Of a DNA stretch of 64,000 bases, positions 45,396 through 58,235 are shown in pieces (position 1 is the first letter of the stretch; the number at the start of each line of letters is the position of its first letter). The position numbers and the translations under genes were made by a program. This DNA is from Oreocharis arfaki. Taxonomy: Eukaryota > Chordata > Aves > Passeriformes > Paramythiidae. The stretch is from contig VZRR01006570.1 in NCBI GenBank assembly GCA_013398015.1, positions 401,131 through 465,130 on the forward strand, in the 5' to 3' direction. Below the pieces are notes generated by a model. That model made no database searches and had not been told where the DNA came from. It saw nothing but the letters and a program-made list of their open reading frames with translations.

Positions 45396-48300
45396 GAGTC
45401 CCCAGCCAGCAGGACTCGGGCACTGGGATGTGGCAGGATCCCTCCTCTCTCCTTGCATCTTGGAGCTCTTGGTGTGGGCACCGCCCCGGAGCTGCCGTGG
45501 CCGTTGTGGTTTCTGTCGCTCGGATCCTGTGGCCGGAGAGGGTCGTGTTCCTTCCCGTCCACCAAGAGTGGGAGTGGAAGGCTCTGATGGTTCTCATCCG
45601 GTGGGAATTCCCTTCCAAACTGAGCGGTCTGAGAGTGGATTATTCCTCCTTGATACCAACAACCACATCTGCAGATTTGATTGTAACCTCTAACTTACCA
45701 GTTCCATGGTAGGCTGAATGTAGCTACACCAGGGAAAAGTGGCAGCAGGAAAGTGGCTTTGAAATCTCCTCTTTCATTTGGTAGATTCTTGACTCCATTT
45801 AACACTGCTGGGAATAGAAAGGCTCGGAGAAGATTTCTTAAAAAATAAAAAAGCTCCTCTTTGTTATCTTAGATACACCTTGCCCAGAACATACTTTCTT
45901 GCAAGTGTGACACGCTGAAAAAACACCCACAAAGGATGTTTTTTATTAATAGATGGAATTAGTGATAAAAAGTATATATTTTTTATATACACGTTTCTCT
46001 CTCTCGTTCCCATTTGAGCAGTGGTTGACCCTTGGCTGTCAGCACTGTGGGAATACCCCCCAAACAGCAGGGATGATTAATTATTACAGGTTTCTCTGGG
46101 TTTGTAGCTGAGCTGATTCATAGCTCTGCACTTCCTCTTGGTGGGAATCATCCATGTGTTGGTTTTTCCTATTATTTTTGCTTGATTCCCTGGGATGAAT
46201 GGTAGCATTAGAGACTATCATGTTGAAAAAAAACGTAATTCTCCCAAGTGTTCAAGAAGAATCTGGACTTCAATTGCTACAGCATTCTAGTTCCACTGTT
46301 GTCCTGAAGAAAATACCCTGTTCTAGACTCTGAATGCCCTTGACTTCCATGGATACCTTCCAACTCTTGGTGCTGAGTAATCCAGGATGGGATACTGCAT
46401 TGGTGGGCTGGAGAAGTGAGAGGACACATTCCCAGTGGAGTAGCAACGGTGCCTTCAGCACGCTCAAGATATTCTAAGTCTCATATTTACTTTTTTTAAG
46501 ATGCTTTCAAACGTTTCTAACTTCTCTCTGTACATATTTTATTGTATGTGCTTTTATGAAAGAACAAAAAAAACCCAAAAACCCAACGAAAGAACTGATT
46601 GAGGGGGAAAAAAAAAAAAGGGTTTGTACTGTACTTAAACTGCAAAATGGCAAACCCAAGGATAATGTTTACATTTATGTTCTCTGTGGTGCAGTCTCAC
46701 GATCATCTTATCCAAACTTCAGCATTTTCAAGTCTTGCTGCATCGGTCACGAAAGGAAGGGACAGGAGCTGTTAAATGCCTGTGGCAGAATCTTGCCAAG
46801 GAATGGATTCACTGATTGAGGTGGGATTTCCTTGGGGATGGAGTGGGGGAATGTCTGCTGAGCTTTTTTCATGATTGTCTTAACGTTGTTTTCTGTGGTC
46901 CAAAGTGGAAATGGGAAATGGGTTCATTTCCAAACTCTGCCTGACCTGTTGTCCTCGGGTGGTTTCAATAATGTCTCATCCCTGTTGGATGCTGCCCTGG
47001 GCTGAGTTCATGAAATGCAGGTGAGAGCACTTTTCCAGAAAAGAGAAGCAAACTCTTGGGTAACAATTTAAATCACAATGAAAGTGTGTTCATATAAATC
47101 AACACTTGGTTTGTACATTTTGTAAAATAGAATTTTGGTTTGATTTGGTCAAAACCAGGCGGGTTTTGGGATATCTTGGAGAATATCCAGAGAGCTTTTG
47201 GGATTTCTCTTTCACTTGAATCTGCAGTAATTGTTTTATCACTGTTTTGAAGCTGCTTACGGGTTTCCTAAGTGGAGTATTCAGTTATTTGATAACTGGT
47301 TACTTTTTGAACTAGAGAAGTGTCAGGCTTTTTGCTTTGAAGCTATTTTATTTAAACATGCAATAATTGAGAGAAGGAACAGGGTATGGTGTCTAGAGAA
47401 ACGTGTGGATGAGTGGAGAGTGAGCACTTCTAGGCACACTGAGGAGTGGAAATCATTTTGCAGAGGTGAAATGATTTATGAGCCTTATCTAGTATTTTTT
47501 TAAAGATTAAAACTATATTCAGCACTTTTTATTTATGCTTTTTTATAATAGTAAAGCTATTCTTGACTAAATTGCTGAACTTTTAATTTTCAGAGTGCAC
47601 AGGTCATGAAATCTGTAATCAAAGTGTCCTGAACTACTTTAGATGTACATTAGGGGCTGGCTTGAAATTTATTCTTTCAGTTTTATCACCTGCTGCAATT
47701 GCATTGCTGGCTCTGAGGCTGCTGCAGGTTTGCTTGTACAGAATTCCTGCTGATAAAAACCATTTTGTGGGTGGCTGATCAGCCCAGGCAGAGCTGCAGC
47801 CCCTGGCTAAGGCAGGGCAGTCACTCAGTGACTTCAGTCCTGGCTTCTCCTCCAAAAGCTGCCTTGATTCTCCCTGTCCCAGCTGCTTCCTGCCCAGGCA
47901 CAGCCCGGGCTGTGTTAATACATCACAAAGTTTATCTGAGTGTACAAAGTCCCTTTCCAAGGCTTTTAATCTGCAAACTGCAGGGAAAGAGTGGGGCTGG
48001 GGCAGCCCTGGAGTTGTGCATTTTGACTGCTCCAGGAGTGGGGGAGTTGAACCAGAAAAAAGCTGAAATGCACCTCACTTTATTGGCAATAAAACCTCAT
48101 TTTGCTGATGTAGCTTATTCAGAATAACTTGGTTAAACTGTGCTAAAAGGGGTTTGCTGATTAAGAGTTTTTAATAAAAGGGTTTGTAAGTCACTGGCAC
48201 CTACAAATCCTTTCATTTGCCAAGGGCCAAAATAGAAGCTGGGAAATTATTTGTTTTTTTTTCTTTGAAAAAAAAAAGTTATCCTCTGGTAGAAATTGAA

Positions 48301-48470
48301 GAAGTTGTTACCAACTGTTAGTAGGGAATAAAGCAGTGTACTGAATTTTTACAAGGTGAAAAATCCTGTTACATATTGTTAACGCATTGAAAACTTTGTT
48401 TTAAATATTGTTGAGAAACGAAATATTTTTCAATCCTTTCAATAAAATCTTTTTGTAAAGTTGGATTTGT
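45396..48470 (+). other. NADK: NADK 3'UTR, end not fixed
   Basis: Sequence after the TGA contains no further coding similarity. A first AATAAA is at 45845-45850, which would give a short UTR of about 470 bases. A group of AATAAA hexamers lies at 48088, 48173, 48327 and 48441, which would give a UTR of about 3 kb. I cannot choose between them. A 120-codon open frame at 47765-48127 has no recognisable content. Confidence 0.5.
48441..48446 (+). terminator. NADK: Candidate distal NADK polyadenylation signal
   Basis: AATAAA followed by a T- and GT-rich stretch (atcttttt, then gttggatttgtcagtttg), the best-looking downstream context of the hexamers after NADK. The alternative proximal site is 45845-45850. 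Confidence 0.4.
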
Positions 48471-49590
48471 CAGTTTGCCCTTTGACTGGGGAGAAGATAA
48501 AATTGGGAATACACAATTCCACTTGCTTGGAGGTGTGTGGGGTTTGACACTTCTCATGGGACAGTGGCATCTGATTTTTTTTTTGAATGTCTGATACCAT
48601 TTTTTCCTCAAAAGTCTCAAAATCAATGCTGGATTTGCTGTGCAAGTTGAAACAAACCTCGTGTACAACCAGTTGGGCTGCAGTAAATACTGTTCATAAA
48701 GGCCCAAGAATAGAAATATGAGGAAAGAAATAGGTAAGGGCAATGCTGTTGAATAATTTCTGATACTTTGATAACCAGCAAGTTAAGGATCAAAAATGGG
48801 GTTGAAATGCCTGTGGCACACTCTGACCAAGTTCTAGACACTTCTCCCATGGAACTTGAGCTTAGTGATGATGTTGAAGAGTCTTTTGATTTAATAATTA
48901 ATCCGTAACTCGTTCCACCAGTTGAGAGAGAGGTGAGGAGATGCCTTTTGCAGGTAAAGGAGCTGGTTTTAGTTGGAGTTTTTGTTTTATAAGGCACCTT
49001 GGAAAGGGTTTTCCATCTTTCCATGCCTGGTGACATTTCCTGGCTGGTGCCAAACTCTTTGCTGTCCGTGGCCAAAGCAGTTTCTGTGACAGTGACAGCG
49101 TGACCTGGCCCTAAAACACTTCGTGCCCCTCACTGTGACCCAGCACAGGCTTTGTGCAGGAGCAGAGCCTTCCCCTCCTGCTCTGGGCCAGCCCTGCTGC
49201 CTCTGGGCTCGGCTTAGGGAAGGGCTGAAGGCGTTTCATTGTTTCATTGTGGTGTTTAAATGTTTCATTCTCCCAGCAGCAGCTCCCGGCGCCCCTGTGC
49301 CCTGTGGGATGAAGTCACAGAGTCAGCTGCTGCTCCGTTGGCTCCTGCAGTCTGGCCACACACAATTAACCTCTTCATGCCTCCCCTGGGCTACAGATAA
49401 AGTAGATTTGAGTCAGGTTTAGGAGATCGGGATGAGAAAAATACCTTTTAATAGCAGTTTCGATGGAATCTTTATAAATTTCCCCACTAAGCTGTAGTAA
49501 CTTCTTAATTTTGCTTTTTGCAGTGTGTAACTACCTGCAAGGTGAAGATTGGTGCTGTTCATGTGAAATAATGATCCACACACAAACTGT
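48471..49590. other. Spacer between two convergent genes, nothing recognised
   Basis: About 1.1 kb between the likely ends of NADK (+) and the uncharacterised membrane-protein gene (-). No gene, RNA or repeat family is recognised here. Confidence 0.5.
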
Positions 49591-50269
49591 GCTTATACTT
49601 TATTTAAAAATAGCCAGTAGTTAAAGGTTCCAGTCAGTAAAATACCAAACTTTTAAATTTCAATATTAAAGGCTTAATTGTAACAGTCCCCCTGGTATGA
49701 AATGGCACCGTGGTTACACCGAGGGAGGGGTGAGGTTACAGGGAGTAGTTTTCATGTGTAGCTGGGGTTAAAAAAAAAATAAAATAATTGGAAATATTCT
49801 GAAGCCAGAGGAGCAGGAAGAGCCCCAGCCAGGGGACACCACTGTCCCCAAAACATCAGGGCTGGACCTGCTAAGAAATGATGGCAGCACAATGCACGTC
49901 GAGACTGGGGGACAGAGGATGGGTGTGCACATTTCCTTCATGATGTTTGTGTAGATCCAGGCAAAAAGCATTGAAAGGAGCAACACTCCCCACCCACATG
50001 CACGTATGAACCCCCTGTGCTTCCACAGCAGCAGCAGGAAAAGGAGGAGTGAAAGATGCTTTGTCCTGTCAGCAGGATCGACTGGGAATTTCCCAAGCGT
50101 TTTAAGCTGTGTCCCGCCTGCGCTGCTCCAAGAAACGTGTGACATCTCCCTGAGCCTCCTCCATCCTGGGAAAGTGACCCTTTGCTCCCACCCTGCCTGC
50201 AGGTCCTTGGTCAGGAGTTCCTGGTGTGGCTTCGCCCTGGGAGAGCTGCAGGGGGGGCACGGGCAGGGC
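49580..50269 (-). other. 3'UTR of the uncharacterised membrane-protein gene
   Basis: Lies downstream of the TGA at 50270-50272 on the - strand. The reverse complement holds AATAAA at 49604-49599, a likely polyadenylation signal. A long open frame (49768-50289) overlaps the last exon in a different frame and would replace the C-terminus if exon 8 were spliced differently, but it does not continue the frame set by exon 8. Confidence 0.5.
49599..49604 (-). terminator. Candidate polyadenylation signal of the membrane-protein gene
   Basis: TTTATT on the + strand is AATAAA on the - strand, about 670 bases after the stop codon. No stronger candidate lies between it and the stop. Confidence 0.5.
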
Positions 50270-53200
50270 TCAGGAGTCGATCCTTCCATAGGAAGAAAAC
50301 ACTGCGGGAAGAGAGGGAGCTCAGTCAGCAGCAGGGCAGAGGCTCAGTGCCCCTCAGGGAACAGCAGCTTCGGGTTGTGTCACATCAGTGGCTCTCAGGT
50401 CCCTTTATTGTCTATTATTCACTGTGACAGAACAATTGCAAGTAGCCAGAGATCTGCTCACACAGGTGTGAATTTTTGGGCAGCAGCAGTTCCTGCTCAG
50501 GCTGGCAGCAGCTTTTAATGTCAGCTTTCTCCAGGGAAAAGCTGCTGAGCTTTGCCAGCCCAGTAATTGTGAGGCTGCAGAACTGCCTGATGTCACTGGG
50601 GATCTGCCCTTTCCTGTGACCATCCCTAAGGATTTTCCGGGCTCTTTCACTGTGACTGTGACAGAACAGGCTCCACCCTTCCCAGGGAATTTTTGGGTAC
50701 TTACTTCTCTCCCTCAGCCCCTGCCCGAAGCTGCGGTAGACGTGAACCAGAGCCCAGAACAGAACAGATTTTATTGCGACAGAAATGCAGGAGCCAGTGA
50801 TGAAAGCAGCTTCCAGGGTGTAAGAATTGCCTTTGCCCCATTCCCTTATCACCTGCAGGAAAAGGGAGACAGGAAACCATCAGCACCTGCTGCCACAAAG
50901 CCACGACATGCAGCCAAGCACTGAATTTCTGAGAGGAGTTATGAGGGGGTCATCACGGGAAAGAAAAAAGAAAAACCCAACTGGTCACTTTGAAACCATC
51001 TCAGTTTTCTGATTTTATGATGTACAGACACTGTGGGGTCCTGCTGTGCTCTGCCAGCTCAGGCAGGCCTGGAATAATGGGAAGATCCATTTGATAAATG
51101 GACCCCTGAGGCTGTGGGTGCTGCAGCCCCTGGGCTTTGTGGATGTGAGGTATGAGAAGCACTGGCCACTCTCAGCATTCCAGCCCTGCCCAGGATGAAC
51201 AGCCTGGTTTGCCCTTGCCCTGCCCTCTCCTCCCCTCCTTTCACACATCTTGTGGGAGGTGCCCACTGAAAAAGGTTTTATCAGTGTTACAGTGCCAAAA
51301 AACTGCCCCGAACCGGAGTTTGTTGGGCTTGCACTGCCTTGTTTTGGCTACAGCAGGATCCACAGCTGGGGGTGCTGCCCGAGAAATTCTTTAGAAGTAA
51401 AACAACTGAGCCCTGGTCAAATGCTCTGGCACCACCTGAGGCTTCTTGTGAAGGAGGGGAGGCATTTTTGACGAGTTGTGTATCTTGAACAAGATTTTGT
51501 TTCATCTTTCCCTCATCATTCTTTGCAGGGACTTCCAGAGCCTCTCCCTCTGATCTGTTCAAGAGCAACTTGACACGGTTCCTGTCCTGAAAAGTTGATC
51601 CTGGAGAGGCAGGGTGTGCTCTGCTCTCTTTAAATCCAGCAGGAGCTGCAGGGAAGGGGTGAGGCAGCACCTTTGGGGCCTGAGGAGGATGAGGAGGAGA
51701 CCCCCAGCCTTGCTCCCCTTACCGTGTAGAGCAGGTAGATGAGATAAACCACCTCAGGCACATTCTGAATCAGAAACACCCACACCAGAGCCTTCAGCTC
51801 TTTCAAAATCTGCAAAATAAGATGTAAAATAAGCTTTTAAAGTCATTTCTATATACCCTGTAATAGCTGCATATTTTCCATAGCATTCCAGGTGTTAGTT
51901 GAGTTCCCAGTTTTAGCTTTGCTCTCCACCTGCCTCCTCCCCCTGTGTTTTCAGCAGGAAATTCAGCCTCTGTTTTCCACTGAGCTGGGCCAGGAGGGAT
52001 GATGCCCCTTCTCTCTGGGTACACTCAGATTTTCTCTAGCAGCTGAATGTTTTCACAGATAACAGACTGAAAGCTCCCTGTGACTTTTTCTCCACCTTTG
52101 TTTTCACTACAGAGAAGTGCAGTCACTGAGGACTGAAATGTGGGAGAAGCAAGAGGACCTGAGTGTCAGGAGAATTTAATTTCACAATTCAGCCTGGAAC
52201 TTGGGAAAGAAGAAAGGGACCTGAGCTGGGAGGGCAGCTCTGAGCAAAGGCAGGAAAAGGAGCTGAGTCACAGGGGGTGAGAGCAGTGACTGTGCCAATT
52301 TTAGGGTTGGATTTGATGCATCTGACCAGGACCAGATTCCCCCCAAACCCAAAAGTGATGTGTTTTAAAAGCACAATTCTAGCAAGGAAAAACATCAAAA
52401 CACATAGGAAGTTGTATTTCAGCTGTCAGGAATTTGTGTGAATGACTAAAGCAAACACTCCAGGAGCCTAAAACATCCACCCCCAAAAACCCCTGAACTC
52501 CTTCCTGGTAATAGGAAACTCACTTATCTGATGTACTTTGGCCCTGATTCTGCAGCCGTTATTGGAACAGAGGCTCAGGATTCCAGAGGAGGTTCTGTCT
52601 GACATGAAAAACGACATTTCAAGTTCACAAATCTTCGTTAAGCTGGGAAATTTGAAGGAGATGCCCCAATAAAGGACTCCTCATCTTTTGGGTGTGGTTT
52701 CCTAAGGATTTAAGGCCTCGCTGTGTCTGTATCACTGTAATAATTTGGGGGGCTGCCTCTAGTTTCAGCCAGCCTTGGCAGAGAGGTAGAAATACTGAAG
52801 ACAGTGTGATCCTCCAGGTTTCATAAAGTGATCAAGGACTGAGACTGAAGCAGTGCCCCTCAGAATGACACAATGACAACGTGACATCGTTTCACCCTGT
52901 GAGCTCGGCTCAGACACAGATTTAGACAAAACCTGGCTTCAATACTGTTGGTGCTCTGCTTTTCTCCATCCTGGCTCCCTTCCCTGAGCCAATCCCCCAG
53001 GGTGAGGCTGTGCAGTGCCAGGGGCTGTGTGTCCCTGGTGCCTCTGCAGCTGGACACTCACTGCAATGATGCCCACGGTGACCTTGAGGCAGCCCCACAC
53101 GACGCCCGTGGCTGAGATGATGTTGTGCAGCAGGGTGACCTCGTGCAGGCTGATCAGGAGGATGCACAGGCACAGCTGGGGGAGGCAAAGCTCTGGTGAA

Positions 53201-56200
53201 ATCATTGCTTGGAGACCGTGCAGCCCCACCAAAAAACACCTGCCACAAACTCCCTGCAACAGCAAGTTGGGCACGGGTCTAAACGCTGGAATTATTCCTC
53301 ATGGAATGGGAAACAAGGACAGAGGTGCTCCCCTGTCCTTAATAATCCATAAGAGCATCAACGAAGGACAGGGAGGGCAAAGAAATGCAGAACTAAATAA
53401 GAATGAGGGGTGATTACAGAAGTAACAAGTCATGGGTTCACTTCCCTCATCTGTAACTTCATTTTCTGCCTCACTGCTCTGCTGGTCAAGTTCCCCTCTC
53501 ACACCCCAGAATCATTTCCTCAAAGCAGGAGCCAGCTGGAAAGGAGGAGACTGGAGGCTGAGATGTGCAGGAATAACCTTGCTTATTTCAGGAGGCCATG
53601 AGTGAGTTGGAGCTCCTGGATGCAACTGTTTTTTTATGGATAAACTTCCCAAAAACAAGATTCAGTTCTCCTGTTGTGCAGGACAACAATAAAATCTATT
53701 TTGATTCATTTTTAAGGATTTTAGCTAAGCTATGGCAAACACATGGAGATCCAACCATTATTAAGTTAATATTAATATTAATAAAGATAAGAGAGAAGAT
53801 TGCTCTTGGGAGTTGATAACTCAGCTAGTCCAGGGTATTATCAATAAGAGGGGAAAAGGGAATCTGGGGGCCAGAGCTCTGTACCTGTGCCTGCAGATCA
53901 AAGGTGAGCATGGAAAAGCAGAGGCTGAGCATGAAGTACTGGGACTGGAGGCTCTCCAGGGCACCCCCCACCCGGAATGCCATCATGGACTGGCTCTGGA
54001 TGAGGATGATGGCACAGATCACATCGAAGGAGCCCACCAGCAGGATCAGCACGAAACGGGCCTGCAGGGAAGAGAAACAGGGATGGGATTGGCCACAGCA
54101 GGGACAGGCTGGCACCTGCAACCCAGCTGGAAATACAGGCAGGAGTAACAAAATCTTCAGAGAGACTGGTTCTGAGCTGTTGGAATAAACCAACCTTTGC
54201 CACTTCAGTTATTCTGAATGCTGGACTTGAAAAATTCCCAGAAACACAGGTTTGTGTCTGGGTTGTGCTGCCATTCACAGTTTCTGTTGCTTTAAGGATG
54301 GCTCAAGCAGCAAAACCTCCTTCAGAATTCCACTGATATGAAAATATTTATAATTAGAAATGATTCTGGCTCAGGAAGCAGTTACAGTAATCTGAGTAAC
54401 AGTTAGAGTAGTTAAAAAAATACTTAATAATACTTTGCACATTTACTTTGAAGTCCTTGTTTAATAGTTAAACTGATGACTTGGCTGTGCATCTTAAAAG
54501 TAACCTGCATTTCCTTGATGCTTGTTCCTTATTGGCCCCACCAAGCCAGTTTGCTGCAGATAAAGCGTGTCTAAGTAAATGTCCAATTGATAAATAAACT
54601 GAATTGGCAAAGGCTGCTTTGCTCCATCTCCCTTGCTTGGCTGCCACCTCTCCTGCTGAAGAGTAATTTTTGGATGACTTCAGAGCAGGGTAGCACCTTG
54701 TTGAGAAATAATGTGATAAAAAGAAAGCACTTCCTGGAAGCACAGCAAGTGGGAATTTAACTACAGATCTTAGGAAGGCCTAGAATACAATGCTTTAATA
54801 AATTTTACTGCTATGAAATGCAAACAAGGTAACCTGGAGCAGCATTATTGTGGTTTTTTGTGTCCTTGCAGCTTCCCATAAATCTCATAGAAACACATTT
54901 AGGAGCATTGAGGAAATGGCTGTGCCTACAGAGTGGGGATTCCAGTTCTAGCTGTAGGTTAGGTTTATGTGACTTCAGGCCAGACATTTTATAAAGGGAA
55001 ATCTGAAGCAGAGGAGGTGAAGGATATATTTTGAAGTAATCTTGTGTAATTCTTTGATATTTCTGTTATTTTTGGGTGCTGCCATAAGGAAACTCAGAGA
55101 ACAGCTCAGAGAACAGCTCAGAGAAGATTTGCAGCTGTGGGTGTGCACATTTTGTTGTTCAGTAGGAATCATTCAGCCTGATTCTCTGTCATCAGCAACA
55201 ATAACATATATATAATTTAATTTTTTATATATATACAGAAGATAAAATCTGTGTTACCACAGACATCTTGCCTTCCCAATGATGCATTTCCAAACCCAAG
55301 CTGTGGAGGAAGGACAAGCTGATTAAAAGCAGGAGACTGACCAGGAGTTTTGGCTTCTGCTCAGCAGGGAGCACGGTGAAGTTGATGATGGAGCGGAGCA
55401 TCACGAGCAGGATGGAGAGCACGAAGACAATGAGCTCCTGGCGGTTCTCCTGCAGGATGCCCCTGGTCACATAATACACACAGAACACTGGGGAGGAGAG
55501 GGAATGTCAGAGCCAGCTCAAACAGGGGCAAAAATTCCCAAGTGGAAGGATCAAAGAGTCCCCTGAGGCTCCTTGGTCTTTGTTCTTAGCAAGGAGCCTA
55601 AATCAGGTAATAAAATACTCCCCCCTGTGTTTACTACACAAGAAATTAAATAATTAGTGTGATTTTTTAATGACTTGTGAAGTAACACCATGAAAATGGC
55701 AGTGTGTTATCCAAACTGGCAGCTGGGCTGGGTTATTCTGTGAATACCACACTGGACACTACATCCCATTGTTTATGTGTAAGATGGTATACAGCACCAT
55801 TTTTATTACAGAATTAAAATCACATCATCTTCCCAGAGTAATTCAGGTGACTAAAAAGCAGTTTATTACTCAGACAAACCCCTCTACAGTGCTGTCTGTG
55901 TGGTCTGGCCACTGCATGTGGTTTGTGTGTGGAACTGAAGCTGGACTGGATTCAGTTTATTTCATTGTGGAAATTTTGAAACAACCCACCCTACAAACTA
56001 CAGTCCAGAAAAGAACTGGGTCAGGAAAAGTCTGAGTTTTATTTTTATAAAATATAAAATATATATACATCAAGCCCCCAGTCAGCTGTCACTGTGAACT
56101 TTATGCCTTTTTGGCAAAGTTTAAATAAGGCAAAGGCTTTGTTCTTTCCCAGGATGCTCCTGCAAACACTGGTTGATTCTTACACAGCCAAAACACCCAT

Positions 56201-58235
56201 AGATTTCTCTTTCCAAAGCACTTTTTCCTTAACTCCACACATCAACCCATCCACCTTTGCTGTGCTGGGGCATGGGGACAGTGTTGTACAAGTTTTCAAA
56301 TCAAATAAAAACTTCAGTCTCCCTAAACAAACCTCTAGTGAATGAACTTCCTTTTTCACTGCCCTTAACGAGGATTGAGGAAATGGAAAATGATTGGAAA
56401 ATTAGGAAGTGAATCATGTGATTTTCTGGACATGACCTCGGGAGGGCCTGAAAGGCTTTAAGATGGTATTTCCTCATTTTGCAAATTCAGCTGCCTAATC
56501 TAAAGAAATCTGAATACAAATTTGAAAATAAACTCTTTTTTGATCATTAAGCTTTTTGCAGAGATGGCACATGCACATGAAATTTCCTGAAATCCTCGAG
56601 TTTATTATTTTCATGTTAATTTCTGTTTAAAACAAACGGACCCAAGAAGTTTCTACTGAAGCCCTACTTGGAAATACCCAAGGAAGGAAGCTTGGAGTGT
56701 GGACACCTGAATTCCCAGCATATTCTGGCTCAGACATAAAAGTAAGAACTGGTGAGTTTTTCTGGCATAGCTGAACACCCAGTATCTCTTGTATTAGAAA
56801 CTTCAGTTGCTGCTTAATCACATTATTATTATTATTACTATTATTTTCATTATTTTCTCCATCCAAACTGTGTTTCTTACCAACTCCAACCAACTGAATA
56901 AAGGAAATGGTGAAGTCCTCCTCAGTCTGGCGGACCAGTGTCTCTATGGTCAGCCCTATGACACTCAGCAGGGACAGAATAGTGACACAGAAGTAGATCT
57001 TCACAGGGAATGAGAGCTCTGAGCATGGTTTTATCTGTAAAGGGAGAAAATTCTTAAACACATCGTGCAGAATAAACTCGTTGCTCTTCCTAAAGACCAC
57101 ATTGAGGCGAGTGGGGTAAATGAGACAGTGCAGGGTTTCCTTTGGGAAAAGGATTGAACTCCACGATTGAAGTGAAACTCCCCAAACTGCTGACGAAGGG
57201 AGAAGTCTAACTTTATTTCACAATTAGTCTCAGCCTAAATTGTCCTGATTTACACCCACAGCCTGGCTTTGTGCCTCATAAGGCCATGGAATTACAATCC
57301 ATGACATGAAGATTGCCCACGTACACACCTGTCAGAGCATGGAAACAACGTTTTCTTAAACTTTTCGTTTTAGAGAATTGTAAAGACAGGGTCAGCGTTC
57401 TCAGTAAAGCAAGGTCCTCATTTTCTTTTATTAAAATACTTCAGGTGAAGCAACATCCTCGCAGGAATTTAACACTTGGTTTGTTCGGCTGGAGGAGACT
57501 GAGGGGAGACCTCAGGGGCTGCAGCTCCTCCTGAGGGGCAGCTCCGATCTCTGTGCCAGGGACAGGAGCCAGGGAACGGCTGGAGCTGTGCCAGGGCAGG
57601 GTTAGGTTGGATATCACGGAAAAGTTCTTCCCTCAGAGGGTGCTGGGCACTGCCCAGGCTCCCCAGGGAATGGGCACAGCCCCGAGGCTGCCAGAGCTCC
57701 AGGAGCTGTCAAGGATGCCCAGGGTGGGGTTTTGGGGTGTCTGTGCAGGACCAGGAGCTGAATCCATGACCCTGTGGGTCCCTTCCAGCTCAGGACATTC
57801 CATGATGCTGTCAGCAGAGCTGAGTGCTGTGACCAGCCCCGGCGTGTGGACACCCGACCTCCCCCCCGATCCACCTGACTTTAGACGCGGATTTGAGCCA
57901 TGTTTTTCCATCCCCCGCGGGCAGAGAAACGCGCAGGACGCCGGTAACCTGCCCACAGCAGCAGAGATGTACTCACGGGGCCGCAGGGCGTGGGGATGAG
58001 CTGCCGGTGCCGCGGGGTGAGGTTGGGCAGGTTCGGCCCCGCCGGGGCCGCGGCGCCGCTGTGGGAGAGAGAGCGGGACCGTCAGGCGGCCGTACCACCC
58101 CCACAGCGGGGGGGAGCCGAGCGCGACCCCCCCATCCCCGGCACGGGCGTCTCCAGGTGAGGCGCAGGGGGAGCGCGGGGAGGCGCCCCCGCGCCGCGCG
58201 TGGTGCGGCCCGCGCCGCCCGTACCTGCCGTCCAT
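50270..58235 (-). CDS. Uncharacterised multi-pass membrane protein, 316 aa, nine exons
   Basis: I do not recognise this gene. Coding pieces in transcript order: 58235-58225, 58058-57977, 57034-56881, 55487-55342, 54061-53885, 53175-53062, 51809-51723, 50852-50705 and 50301-50270. Every intron is GT-AG, phases agree at all eight junctions, and the pieces join to 316 codons plus TGA. The start ATG lies in a CpG island with a gccgccATGg context. The first 41 residues are polar (MDGSGAAAPAGPNLPNLTPR...). Then come about eight hydrophobic spans, roughly residues 42-65, 72-94, 101-122, 131-153, 172-200, 205-229, 235-259 and 271-298, with a short polar tail ending MFSSYGRIDS. Charged or polar residues sit inside several spans (E62, D144, D186, QNVPE near 243), which suggests more than simple anchoring. 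No signal peptide or extramembrane domain is visible. The donor after 55342 is GTCAGT, slightly weak. It shares its promoter region with SLC35E2. Function, substrate and location are unknown. Confidence 0.88.
56819..56856. repeat. (ATT)n-type microsatellite next to exon 3 of the membrane-protein gene
   Basis: An interrupted run of att units (cattattattattattacta, then ttattttcattatt) lies about 25 bases from the splice donor of the exon at 56881-57034, inside the intron. Confidence 0.85.
57480..57812 (+). repeat. CR1-like LINE 3' end in an intron of the membrane-protein gene
   Basis: Phrases in order: ggctggaggagactgagggg, gttaggttggatatcacgga, aggctccccagggaatgggc, ggtgtctgtgcaggaccagg and gggtcccttccagctcagga with an attccatgatg end. 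This is the CR1 form I associate with songbird genomes. It lies on the + strand, antisense to the host gene, between its second and third exons. Confidence 0.85.

Noticed and set aside
45174..45712. 176-codon frame overlapping the last NADK exon
   Set aside because: It is out of frame with NADK, whose frame matches the human C-terminus (DPVSDWFESLAECLHWNV).
49768..50289. 173-codon frame as an alternative C-terminus of the membrane-protein gene
   Set aside because: Exon 8 ends with one extra base, which sets the frame ending MFSSYGRIDS then TGA; the longer frame does not fit this phase.
53825..54278. A second 126-codon minus-strand frame over exon 5 of the membrane-protein gene
   Set aside because: It is a shadow frame of the hydrophobic exon that joins correctly in the other frame with its neighbours.
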